Source: JAYWDA01 sp043779185
Lineage (GTDB): Bacteria > Bdellovibrionota > Bdellovibrionia > Bdellovibrionales > Bdellovibrionaceae
Direction of reading: 5' to 3'
DNA: 10,909 nt
Assembly (NCBI GenBank): GCA_043779185.1
Contig: JAYWEQ010000111.1
Coordinates: forward strand, 1-10,909
Positions 1 through 6,159 of the stretch are shown one piece after another. A model generated the notes under the pieces. It did not search any database, was not told where the DNA came from, and saw nothing but the letters and a program-made list of their open reading frames with translations. Positions within the stretch are counted from its first letter, which is position 1. Each line of letters starts with the position of its first letter. The position numbers and the translations under genes were made by a program.

Positions 1-20
1 CCAAAAAAGCTTTGTTGCAT
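1..20 (-). CDS. Possible start of a divergent gene (5' end only)
   Basis: On the minus strand an ATG (complement of 18-20) is preceded by GAGG (complement of 28-31) with a 7-base spacer made only of T. This is a plausible ribosome binding site and start. Only six complete codons (Met-Gln-Gln-Ser-Phe-Phe) lie inside the window, so nothing can be said about the product. If real, it would be divergent from the lipoprotein gene at 210, and the G-rich block between them would be a shared upstream region. It could equally be chance, since a GAGG plus ATG is not rare. Confidence 0.25.
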
Positions 21-57
21 AAAAAAACCTCGCGCGTGAAGAAGTGACCGGTACCCC

Positions 58-170
58 CGGGGTGGAGCAAGGGCAGGGGGAACAAGTGAGTGGAGTGCAG
101 GGTGCAGGCTGGGTTGTGGAGTGCCCTGTGGTGAGAGCAGTGAAGCGGGGTGGCTGTGGGGCGGATAAGG
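58..170. other. G-rich, strand-skewed non-coding block with short repeats
   Basis: The plus strand here is very rich in G with little C, unlike the AT-leaning genes that follow. It contains several G-tracts (59-62, 71-73, 76-80, 147-150, 158-161). There is a perfect 7-base tandem repeat GTGCAGG (95-101 and 102-108), and the 8-mer TGGAGTGC occurs twice (91-98 and 117-124). No convincing reading frame or start was found on either strand. The cluster at 147-164 (GGGG, GG, GGGG, GG with short loops) could fold as a two-layer G-quadruplex. The function is unknown; it may be an untranslated upstream region or decayed sequence. Confidence 0.5.
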
Positions 171-172
171 TC

Positions 173-201
173 TTGTAAAGTTTGAGGGGTTTTATGATAA
201 T
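173..201 (+). promoter_or_regulatory. Candidate sigma-70-type promoter for the lipoprotein gene
   Basis: TTGTAA (173-178) and GATAAT (196-201) are separated by exactly 17 bases, matching 4/6 and 5/6 of the -35 and -10 consensus. Transcription would begin near 208, only a base or two before the ATG at 210, so the mRNA would be leaderless or nearly so. This is a prediction from pattern only. Confidence 0.4.
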
Positions 202-209
202 CTGGGGGC

Positions 210-839
210 ATGAAAAAAATAATTGTTCTTCCGCTTTTGTTTGGGTTTTTAATTGTTGGGGTTGGTTGTGCTTCCAAGGCTAAAAAAGAGGTGGGATCCT
301 CCGCCGTTGGGATCAAGTGGGAAACCAAAGCTCAGGTGCGGGATTTTAAGAATAATAAAAACAGCAATTTAAATATCGACATAATTTCGGTGAAAAATTC
401 GCACTTGCGTATGGAAGTCACGGCGACTTTGGGTTATCCAGTGGCGACTTTTATAGCGACACCGCAAAATTTAAAAATGGCGGTTTATCCTCAGAAAAAG
501 TTTTATTTTGGCCCCAATTCTGAAGAGGCCCTGCGACCGATGCTGGGGTTTCCTTTAGATCCTAATGTTTTTCAAAGTATTGTTTATGATACAGCGATCA
601 AGGGCTGGAGCTGTGTGGCCGGAGATGATGGTCTAGTGGCCTCTTGCAAGCGAATGACAAAGAGTGGGGAAGTTGTCGTTGTCTGGCAGGAGCGAAAAGA
701 GACCAATAAACGAGTCGTTATTCATGGTCCTCAGTTTGAAATGCAATGGTTATTTCAAGCCTCAACAATCTTAAATCCTGTGAAGTCAGATGCCTTTAAA
801 CTAGAAGCTCCGTCTGGATACACTGTCGTCCCGTTATAA
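210..839 (+). CDS. Predicted lipoprotein, LolA/LolB-like style, function unknown
   Basis: The 209-residue product starts with a lipoprotein-type signal peptide: Lys2-Lys3, a hydrophobic stretch of about 16 residues, then Gly-Val-Gly-Cys20. The -3 residue is Gly rather than the usual Leu, so the lipobox is slightly unusual. The mature part has no membrane segment. It looks like alternating beta strands (around residues 35-110), then a Cys pair (Cys135 and Cys146), and ends in a Phe-Lys-Leu-Glu-Ala-Pro-Ser-Gly-Tyr segment. That ending recalls the last strand of LolA/LolB and outer-membrane lipoprotein-sorting folds. The resemblance is by eye only and I do not assign a family. The start is fixed by the signal peptide. 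The only SD-like sequence, GGGGG (204-208), sits one base before the ATG, which is too close. The protein is probably anchored in the outer or inner membrane facing the periplasm. It is followed by a 172-base gap and seems monocistronic. Confidence 0.75.
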   Translation: MKKIIVLPLLFGFLIVGVGCASKAKKEVGSSAVGIKWETKAQVRDFKNNKNSNLNIDIISVKNSHLRMEVTATLGYPVATFIATPQNLKMAVYPQKKFYFGPNSEEALRPMLGFPLDPNVFQSIVYDTAIKGWSCVAGDDGLVASCKRMTKSGEVVVVWQERKETNKRVVIHGPQFEMQWLFQASTILNPVKSDAFKLEAPSGYTVVPL

Positions 840-851
840 GGCTCCATGATC

Positions 852-884
852 AGAATTCTCAATGTTAGAATTCTCAATATTAGA
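852..884. repeat. Two tandem 15-base units (AGAATTCTCAATRTT)
   Basis: AGAATTCTCAATGTT (852-866) is followed directly by AGAATTCTCAATATT (867-881) and then AGA, with one mismatch between the units (G864 versus A879). Each unit begins with the 8-base palindrome AGAATTCT. The repeat lies in the gap between the lipoprotein gene and prkA, about 130-160 bases before the prkA start. It could be a tandem operator or a chance duplication. Confidence 0.6.
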
Positions 885-937
885 CACGTATGACTTTGGT
901 CCAGGTTAAAAGAATATTTTAACCGATGATTAAAAAG

Positions 938-966
938 TTTCTAACCGGGATTGAATCGGGCATAAT
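938..966 (+). promoter_or_regulatory. Weak candidate promoter of the prkA operon
   Basis: CATAAT (961-966) matches 5/6 of a -10 element, but the sequence 17 bases upstream (TTTCTA, 938-943) matches only 3/6 of a -35. TATACA (969-974) is an alternative -10 with no partner. The poor -35 would fit a promoter needing an activator or an alternative sigma factor; no sigma-54 or well-spaced sigma-28 pattern was found. The start region of prkA carries a good GGAG (1002-1005), 6 bases before the ATG. Confidence 0.25.
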
Positions 967-1011
967 CCTATACATACAGGGGCTTAGTCTAACCACCCCA
1001 CGGAGTCCTTC

Positions 1012-3087
1012 ATGGCGGCAAAAATCGACCTGAAATCAATGATTAATCAATGGCAATCGACAAGCTCGCGAGCCAAGCTTCACTGGTCAGGATCTTTTGA
1101 AGATTATCTGACTTTGGTGAAAGCAAATCCAAAAATCACGCGCAATGCTTTTCAGCGCATGTACGACATGATCGTTGATAGCGGCACCGAGGAATACGAA
1201 GACTTTAAAAAACGTGTGATTCGCTATAAATTTTTTGATGATGCTGTGGCCAACGGGAAAGACGCCGTTTTTGGTTTAGATATCGCACTGATGAAGTTAG
1301 TGAATGTGTTGAAGGCGGCGGCCTTGGGTTATGGGACTGAAAAACGAGTGATTTTACTTCATGGTCCCGTCGGCAGCGCAAAATCAACCATTTGCAGAAT
1401 GCTGAAAAAAGGACTTGAAGCCTATTCCATGACAGAAGCTGGTGCCCTTTATACCTTTGAATGGGTTGATGAAAGCGGCGTGCTTGATGGCATGTTGGGG
1501 AAAAGCATTAAATCATTTCCATCACCAATGCATGAAGAGCCTTTGCTGTTGATTCCGGATGATTTACGGGCCCAAGTTTGTGAAGAAGTAAATCGCGGCC
1601 AAGACGGAGAATTTCGAATTAAAATTGAGGGCGAATTAAGTCCACCGTCGCGATTTATTTTTAGAAATTTAATGGATAAATATAATGGCGACATGCAAAA
1701 AGTACTTTCCCATGTTCGCGTTCGCCGCATGTTTCTGTCTGAGGCCGATCGAATTGGTATTGGCACTTTCCAACCAAAAGATGAAAAAAATCAGGACTCG
1801 ACAGAGCTGACCGGTGATATTAACTATCGAAAAATTGCTGAGTACGGATCAGATTCAGATCCCAGAGCTTTTAATTTTGACGGCGAATTCAACGTCGCCA
1901 ATCGAGGCATGATAGAGTTCGTGGAAGTTTTAAAGTTAGATGTGGCCTTCTTGTATGATCTTTTGGGAGCTTCCCAAGAACACAGAGTCAAGCCTAAGAA
2001 ATTTGCTCAGACCCATATTGACGAAGTGATCATTGGGCATACCAACGAGCCCGAGTACCGCCGACTTCAAGACAATGAATTTATGGAAGCCTTGCGGGAT
2101 CGGACTGTGAAAATTGATATCCCCTACATCACGCGCTGGAGAGACGAAATTCAGATCTATAAAAAAGATTTTAACTCGCAGAAAATGCGCGGCATTAGCA
2201 TTGCCCCACACACGATTGAAATGGCTGCCATGTGGGCGATTCTAACTAGATTAGAAAAACCAAAAAAAGCCAATCTGACACGATTGCAAAAGTTAAAACT
2301 TTATAATGGGAAAACTTTAGCAGGCTACACTGAAGACAACGTCCGTGAGCTTCGCAAAGAAACTATTCGAGAAGGTTTAGAGGGGATTTCGCCCCGTTAT
2401 ATTCAAGATAAATTATCTAACTCGATTGTTGCGGCCACTCAGAACAATCGAGGATCAGTGAATGCTTTTATGGTTTTAAATGAGCTTGAATCCGGCTTAA
2501 AAAATCATTCTTTATTGTCCAATGAAGAATTAAAAGCTGAATACCGAGAACTTTTAAGTGTCGTTCGTCAAGAGTACGAAGAAATTATCAAAGGCGAAGT
2601 GCAAAGAGCCGTCAGCGCTGATGAAAGTGCTCTTCAAAGACTTTGTGCTAATTACATTGATAACGTAAAAGCTTTTACTCAGCGGGAAAAAGTCCGTAAT
2701 CAATTCACCGGTCTAGATGAAGAGCCGGATGAGCGTCTGATGCGATCGATTGAAGAAAAAATCGAAATCACAGATTCGCGCAAAGATGATTTCCGCCGAG
2801 AAATTATGAATTATATTGGCGCCTTGGCCTTAGAAAACAAAAAATTTAATTTTAAAATGAACGAAAGGCTTCACAAAGCTCTTGAGCTGAAACTTTTTGA
2901 AGATCAAAAAGACAGTATCAAAATCACAACGATGGTAAGTGCTGTTGTCGATAAAGACACGCAAGAGAAAATCGATATCGTAAAATCTCGGCTGATCAAA
3001 GATTTTGGTTATGACGAAATTTCTGCGACCGATGTTCTGCAATACGTGGCCAGCATTTTTGCTCGTGGTGATGTGAAGAATAAATAA
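1012..3087 (+). CDS. prkA: PrkA family AAA+ protein / serine protein kinase
   Basis: The 691-residue product is a full-length PrkA (YeaG in E. coli). The N-terminal AAA_PrkA domain has a clear Walker A, GPVGSAKST (residues 118-126). It is followed by family-diagnostic blocks: MHEEPLLLIPDD (173-184), RIGIGTFQPKDEKNQD (247-262), the nearby STELTGDINYRKIAEYGSD, and NRGMIEFVEVLK (297-308), the probable Walker B/sensor area. The C-terminal half (from about 400) is the charged, helical PrkA C-terminal domain. Known family members are cytosolic, are reported as Ser/Thr kinases or, in Bacillus, as an ATP-dependent protease, and act in stationary-phase, nitrogen-starvation or sporulation responses. 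The protein is some 45-60 residues longer than the usual 630-645. The start has GGAG at 1002-1005. It is the first gene of a four-gene operon, and its stop overlaps the next ATG by one base (TAATG). The substrate in this organism is unknown. Confidence 0.95.
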   Translation: MAAKIDLKSMINQWQSTSSRAKLHWSGSFEDYLTLVKANPKITRNAFQRMYDMIVDSGTEEYEDFKKRVIRYKFFDDAVANGKDAVFGLDIALMKLVNVLKAAALGYGTEKRVILLHGPVGSAKSTICRMLKKGLEAYSMTEAGALYTFEWVDESGVLDGMLGKSIKSFPSPMHEEPLLLIPDDLRAQVCEEVNRGQDGEFRIKIEGELSPPSRFIFRNLMDKYNGDMQKVLSHVRVRRMFLSEADRIGIGTFQPKDEKNQDSTELTGDINYRKIAEYGSDSDPRAFNFDGEFNVANRGMIEFVEVLKLDVAFLYDLLGASQEHRVKPKKFAQTHIDEVIIGHTNEPEYRRLQDNEFMEALRDRTVKIDIPYITRWRDEIQIYKKDFNSQKMRGISIAPHTIEMAAMWAILTRLEKPKKANLTRLQKLKLYNGKTLAGYTEDNVRELRKETIREGLEGISPRYIQDKLSNSIVAATQNNRGSVNAFMVLNELESGLKNHSLLSNEELKAEYRELLSVVRQEYEEIIKGEVQRAVSADESALQRLCANYIDNVKAFTQREKVRNQFTGLDEEPDERLMRSIEEKIEITDSRKDDFRREIMNYIGALALENKKFNFKMNERLHKALELKLFEDQKDSIKITTMVSAVVDKDTQEKIDIVKSRLIKDFGYDEISATDVLQYVASIFARGDVKNK

Positions 3088-4184
3088 TGCCGATCAAGGA
3101 AGACCAGAACAGATTCAGGGATATCGTTAAAGGTAAGGTCAAAGAGGACTTTAAAAAGTACGTATCCCGAGGCGAAATGATCGGGAAGCGCGAAAACGAT
3201 TTCGTGAAGATTCCGTTGCCACAAATTGATATTCCCAACTTCCGATATGGTCCCAAGCAACAAGGCGGAGTCGGTCAAGGCGAAGGCCAGCAAGGCGAAG
3301 ATGTCGGCGAGCCTGGCGAAAATTCGCAAGGGCAGGCGGGGAATTCAGCCGGTGAGCATTTGGTCGAAGTCGATCTAAGCATCAATGAGCTGGCTGAAAT
3401 CATGGGTGAAAAATTAGAGCTGCCGCGCATTCAGCCTAAAGGAAATAAAAATATTGATTCGGTGAAAACAAAATACACCGGTTTAGCCCCTGTTGGCCCA
3501 GAGGGCTTAAGACATTTTAAATCATCATACAAGCGGGCTTTGCAGCGGTATATCACGTCAGGCACTTACACGCCGGATGACCCGGTCATTATTCCGATTC
3601 GCAGAGATTTTCAGTACCGAACCTTTAAAAAAGTAACGCAGCCTCAGACCAAAGCGGTCGTCATTTATATGATGGACGTTTCGGGATCGATGGGTGATGA
3701 GCAAAAAGAGATCGTTCGTTTAGAAAGTTTTTGGATTAATACCTGGCTTAAAAAACATTACAAGGGTCTAGAAACCCGATTTATAATTCATGATGCCGCA
3801 GCCAAAGAAGTCGACGAGGACACCTTTTTTCGGACCAGCGAATCCGGCGGAACCTTGATCAGCTCAGCCTATAAGTTGTGTCAGCAAATAATAGAGACCG
3901 ATTATCCACCCAATGAATGGAATATTTATCCATTTCACTTTAGTGATGGAGATAATTGGAGTGGGGAAGACACCAGACTTTGCGTGAAACTTTTGAAAGA
4001 ATTCTTTTTACCGGCCGTGAACGTTTTTTGCTATGGCCAAGTGGAAAGTAAATACGGAAGTGGTCAGTTTTTAAAAGATCTACAAAAAGATTTCCCAGAT
4101 GATGAGCGCGTGGTCGTCAGTCAAATTGATAGTAAAGATAAGATATTAGATTCCATTAAAGATTTCTTAGGAAAAGGCAAATAG
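3087..4184 (+). CDS. yeaH: DUF444 / YeaH-YhbH family von Willebrand-type protein
   Basis: This 365-residue protein belongs to the DUF444 family (YeaH in E. coli, YhbH in B. subtilis), the standard partner of PrkA. The N-terminal part (1-52) is basic and conserved. Residues 54-91 are a Gly/Gln/Glu-rich flexible linker. The C-terminal half is a von Willebrand A-like domain with a MIDAS metal site: Asp197-x-Ser199-x-Ser201 (MMDVSGSMG), a probable Thr256 (SGGTLIS), and an Asp in SDGDN (287 or 289). Such domains bind a divalent metal and mediate protein-protein contact. In the operon the protein probably works as an adaptor or cofactor of PrkA, but its biochemical role is not established. Its ATG shares a base with the prkA stop and its TAG abuts the ATG of spoVR, so the genes are likely translationally coupled. 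It is a little shorter than the 390-430 residues usual in the family, mainly in the linker. The symbol follows the E. coli homologue. Confidence 0.92.
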   Translation: MPIKEDQNRFRDIVKGKVKEDFKKYVSRGEMIGKRENDFVKIPLPQIDIPNFRYGPKQQGGVGQGEGQQGEDVGEPGENSQGQAGNSAGEHLVEVDLSINELAEIMGEKLELPRIQPKGNKNIDSVKTKYTGLAPVGPEGLRHFKSSYKRALQRYITSGTYTPDDPVIIPIRRDFQYRTFKKVTQPQTKAVVIYMMDVSGSMGDEQKEIVRLESFWINTWLKKHYKGLETRFIIHDAAAKEVDEDTFFRTSESGGTLISSAYKLCQQIIETDYPPNEWNIYPFHFSDGDNWSGEDTRLCVKLLKEFFLPAVNVFCYGQVESKYGSGQFLKDLQKDFPDDERVVVSQIDSKDKILDSIKDFLGKGK

Positions 4185-5705
4185 ATGTCAAATTTGACAC
4201 CTGAACTGGAAGTTGAAAGAGCTAAGATCTGCAAGATCGCAAAAAATGTTGGCCTTGATTGCTTTGAGACAATTTTTGAATTGATCAGCTATGACCAAAT
4301 TAATCAGTTTGCGGCCTACGGCGGTTTTCCCGTCAGATATCCACACTGGAAATTTGGTATGGAGTACGAGCATCTTTCAAAAAGTTACGAATACGGTCTT
4401 TCTAAAATCTATGAAATGGTGATCAACACGGATCCTTGTTATGCCTACTTGATGGAAGGCAACATGATGATGGATCAAAAACTGGTCATGGCCCATGTTT
4501 ATGGACACTGCGATTTTTTTAAAAATAATATTTGGTTTTCAAAAACAAATCGTAAAATGATGGATCAGATGGCGAACCATGCAACTCGAATTCGTCGATA
4601 TATGGATCGATATGGATACAACACGGTGGAAAGCTTTATTGATGTTTGCTTGAGTCTTGAAAACTTGATCGATCGCTACAGCCCTTATGTCGATGCGCCC
4701 AGACAGCAGGTGCCACGCGTGGAAGATCCTGATCATGCTCATGGCATGCTGAAAGTTCAGCGTCCTTATATGCGCGATTATATTAATCCGCCTGAGTTTA
4801 TTGCCGAACAAAGAAAAAAAATGGCTGAAGCGGCGGCTGCAAAGGATTCAAAGTTTCCTCCGCAGCCTGAAAAAGATATTTTGAAATTTTTAATGCACTT
4901 TGCCCCTTTGCAAGACTGGCAACAGGATATTTTATCCATCATTCGCGATGAAGCTTATTATTTTTCGCCGCAAGGAATGACCAAGACCATGAATGAGGGT
5001 TGGGCTTCTTACTGGCATTCAAGATTGATGACGGAAAATATTTTGACCGATTCAGAAATTATTGATTTTGCCGACCACCATAGCGGAACCATGGCGATGC
5101 ATCCGCAGGGCTACAATCCTTATAAAGTGGGGATCGAGCTTTTTCGCGACATCGAAATGCGTTGGAATAAAGGTCAGTTTGGTCGCGAATGGGAACAGTG
5201 TGATGATATTCGCGAGAAAAAAAACTGGGACAAAAATTTAAAATTGGGCCGCGAGAAAATTTTCGAAGTTCGTAAAATATATAATGACGTCACTTTTATC
5301 GACGAGTTTTTGACCGAAGATTTTTGCGTTCGAAACAAAATGTTTGTTTATAAATTTAACAAGCGCACGAATAAATTTGAAGTCGACACCCGCGATTTTA
5401 AAGCGATCAAAGCCAAGCTTTTATTTCATATGACGAATTTTGGGCAGCCCATTATCAAAGTTGAAGATGCCAATTTTGAAAATCGCGGCGAACTTCTTTT
5501 GACGCATATGCATGAAGGCGTCGATATGCAGCCCGATTTTATGGCAGCGACTTTAAAGAATGTTCAAAAAATTTGGTCGCGACCTGTGAATTTAGTGACA
5601 GGCATGGAAGGCGAAGGATTTCTTTACAGGTTTGATGGTAAAGAATATTCTCAGCATAAATTATCGGATGGAAAAACACCGACATCTGCTCAAGAAGAAA
5701 AATAA
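4185..5705 (+). CDS. spoVR: SpoVR family protein (YcgB-like)
   Basis: The 506-residue product matches the SpoVR/YcgB family over its whole length (E. coli YcgB is about 510). Hallmarks are the N-terminal YPHWKFGMEYEHLSKSYEYG block (52-71), AHVYGHCDFFKNN (103-115, with His104 and His108), DEAYYFSPQ (255-263), and MNEGWASYWHSRLM (269-282, with Glu271 and His278). The C-terminal region (about 400-490) contains the conserved LLLTHMHEGVDM segment. The His/Glu-rich core looks like a metalloenzyme fold, though no reaction is firmly established for the family. In Bacillus SpoVR affects spore cortex formation; in non-spore-formers it travels with prkA and yeaH and is linked to stationary-phase stress. 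This organism shows no sporulation genes here, so the stress role is more likely. The ATG follows the previous stop directly (TAGATG), with AGGAAAAGG just upstream as ribosome binding site. There is no signal peptide, so it is cytosolic. Confidence 0.95.
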   Translation: MSNLTPELEVERAKICKIAKNVGLDCFETIFELISYDQINQFAAYGGFPVRYPHWKFGMEYEHLSKSYEYGLSKIYEMVINTDPCYAYLMEGNMMMDQKLVMAHVYGHCDFFKNNIWFSKTNRKMMDQMANHATRIRRYMDRYGYNTVESFIDVCLSLENLIDRYSPYVDAPRQQVPRVEDPDHAHGMLKVQRPYMRDYINPPEFIAEQRKKMAEAAAAKDSKFPPQPEKDILKFLMHFAPLQDWQQDILSIIRDEAYYFSPQGMTKTMNEGWASYWHSRLMTENILTDSEIIDFADHHSGTMAMHPQGYNPYKVGIELFRDIEMRWNKGQFGREWEQCDDIREKKNWDKNLKLGREKIFEVRKIYNDVTFIDEFLTEDFCVRNKMFVYKFNKRTNKFEVDTRDFKAIKAKLLFHMTNFGQPIIKVEDANFENRGELLLTHMHEGVDMQPDFMAATLKNVQKIWSRPVNLVTGMEGEGFLYRFDGKEYSQHKLSDGKTPTSAQEEK

Positions 5706-5706
5706 A

Positions 5707-6072
5707 ATGAATTCAAATTACAGACCAGTTTATAGCACGGATCCACGCGATAAAGTGATGTGCGGACGCTGTCACAAGACTTTGGATATTTGCCGCTGCA
5801 AGGTGGATCAATCCTTTGATCCTTCAAAGCTGATGGTGATTTTTAGAATGGAATCAAACGGTCGCGGCGGAAAAATTGTGACTGTCTTGGACGGCCTGCC
5901 AAAAAATGAGCCCTTTTTGAAAGAGCTGACAAAAGAGTTAAAGGTTAAGTGCGGAACTGGCGGCACTTATAAATTAGACGAAAAAACAGCAAAAATAGAA
6001 ATCCAGGGCGACAAAAGGGTCCAAATTAAAGCCCTACTTGAGGTCAAGCAAATTAGGTACAAAGGCGTTTGA
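5707..6072 (+). CDS. yciH: SUI1/eIF1-like translation factor (YciH family)
   Basis: The 121-residue protein is a bacterial eIF1/SUI1 homologue. The N-terminal part carries RPVYSTDP, typical of proteobacterial YciH, and a likely zinc-binding knuckle: Cys19-x2-Cys22-x6-Cys29-x-Cys31. The SUI1 domain fills about 45-121, with RGGKIVTVLDGLP, the CGTGGTYK motif (residues 82-89) and IEIQGDKR (97-104). These correspond to the basic loop and RNA/ribosome-contact parts of eIF1. E. coli YciH can act like eIF1 in start-site fidelity on 30S subunits and has been linked to translation control under stress. The start at 5707 is chosen because it lies one base after the spoVR stop and begins the conserved region. 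An in-frame ATG at 5632 would put 25 non-conserved residues inside spoVR. AAGAAG upstream is a modest ribosome binding site. It is the last gene of the prkA operon, and its stop lies inside a terminator-like hairpin. Confidence 0.93.
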   Translation: MNSNYRPVYSTDPRDKVMCGRCHKTLDICRCKVDQSFDPSKLMVIFRMESNGRGGKIVTVLDGLPKNEPFLKELTKELKVKCGTGGTYKLDEKTAKIEIQGDKRVQIKALLEVKQIRYKGV

Positions 6073-6097
6073 CCTAATTGTAAAATCCTTTTCCTTG
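6051..6097 (+). terminator. Probable terminator of the prkA operon, spanning the yciH stop codon
   Basis: AATTAGGT (6051-6058) pairs with ACCTAATT (6072-6079), and inside it CAAA (6060-6063) pairs with TTTG (6068-6071) around a GGCG loop. This gives a 12-base-pair stem with one bulged A (6059). The TGA stop of yciH (6070-6072) is within the 3' arm. A moderately T-rich run (TCCTTTTCCTT, 6086-6096) follows after a short A-rich gap. The stem is AT-rich and the T-run is interrupted, so it is not a textbook terminator. A second pairing, AGGTCAA (6041-6047) with TTGACCT (6069-6075), competes with it. Confidence 0.5.
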
Positions 6098-6159
6098 ATC
6101 TATTACAGGTTTAAAAATACTGTTGAAAGATTGGGAAAAAGCTCAATCCGAAGGGTGTC

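Noticed and set aside
907..930. FliA (sigma-28) like promoter, TAAA and CCGATGA
   Set aside because: The two elements are about four bases too close together for a sigma-28 promoter.
2996..3329. Two overlapping minus-strand frames across the prkA-yeaH junction
   Set aside because: They lie opposite well-conserved PrkA and DUF444 coding sequence, and the translations show no domain features.
5632..5706. In-frame upstream ATG extending yciH by 25 residues into spoVR
   Set aside because: The added residues show no resemblance to YciH, and the ATG at 5707 sits right after the spoVR stop, as in the other junctions of the operon.
6069..6086. Promoter for the response regulator using TTGACC and TAAAAT
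   Set aside because: The elements are only 6 bases apart; TTGATC (6095-6100) has no good -10 at 16-18 bases either, so no promoter is called there.
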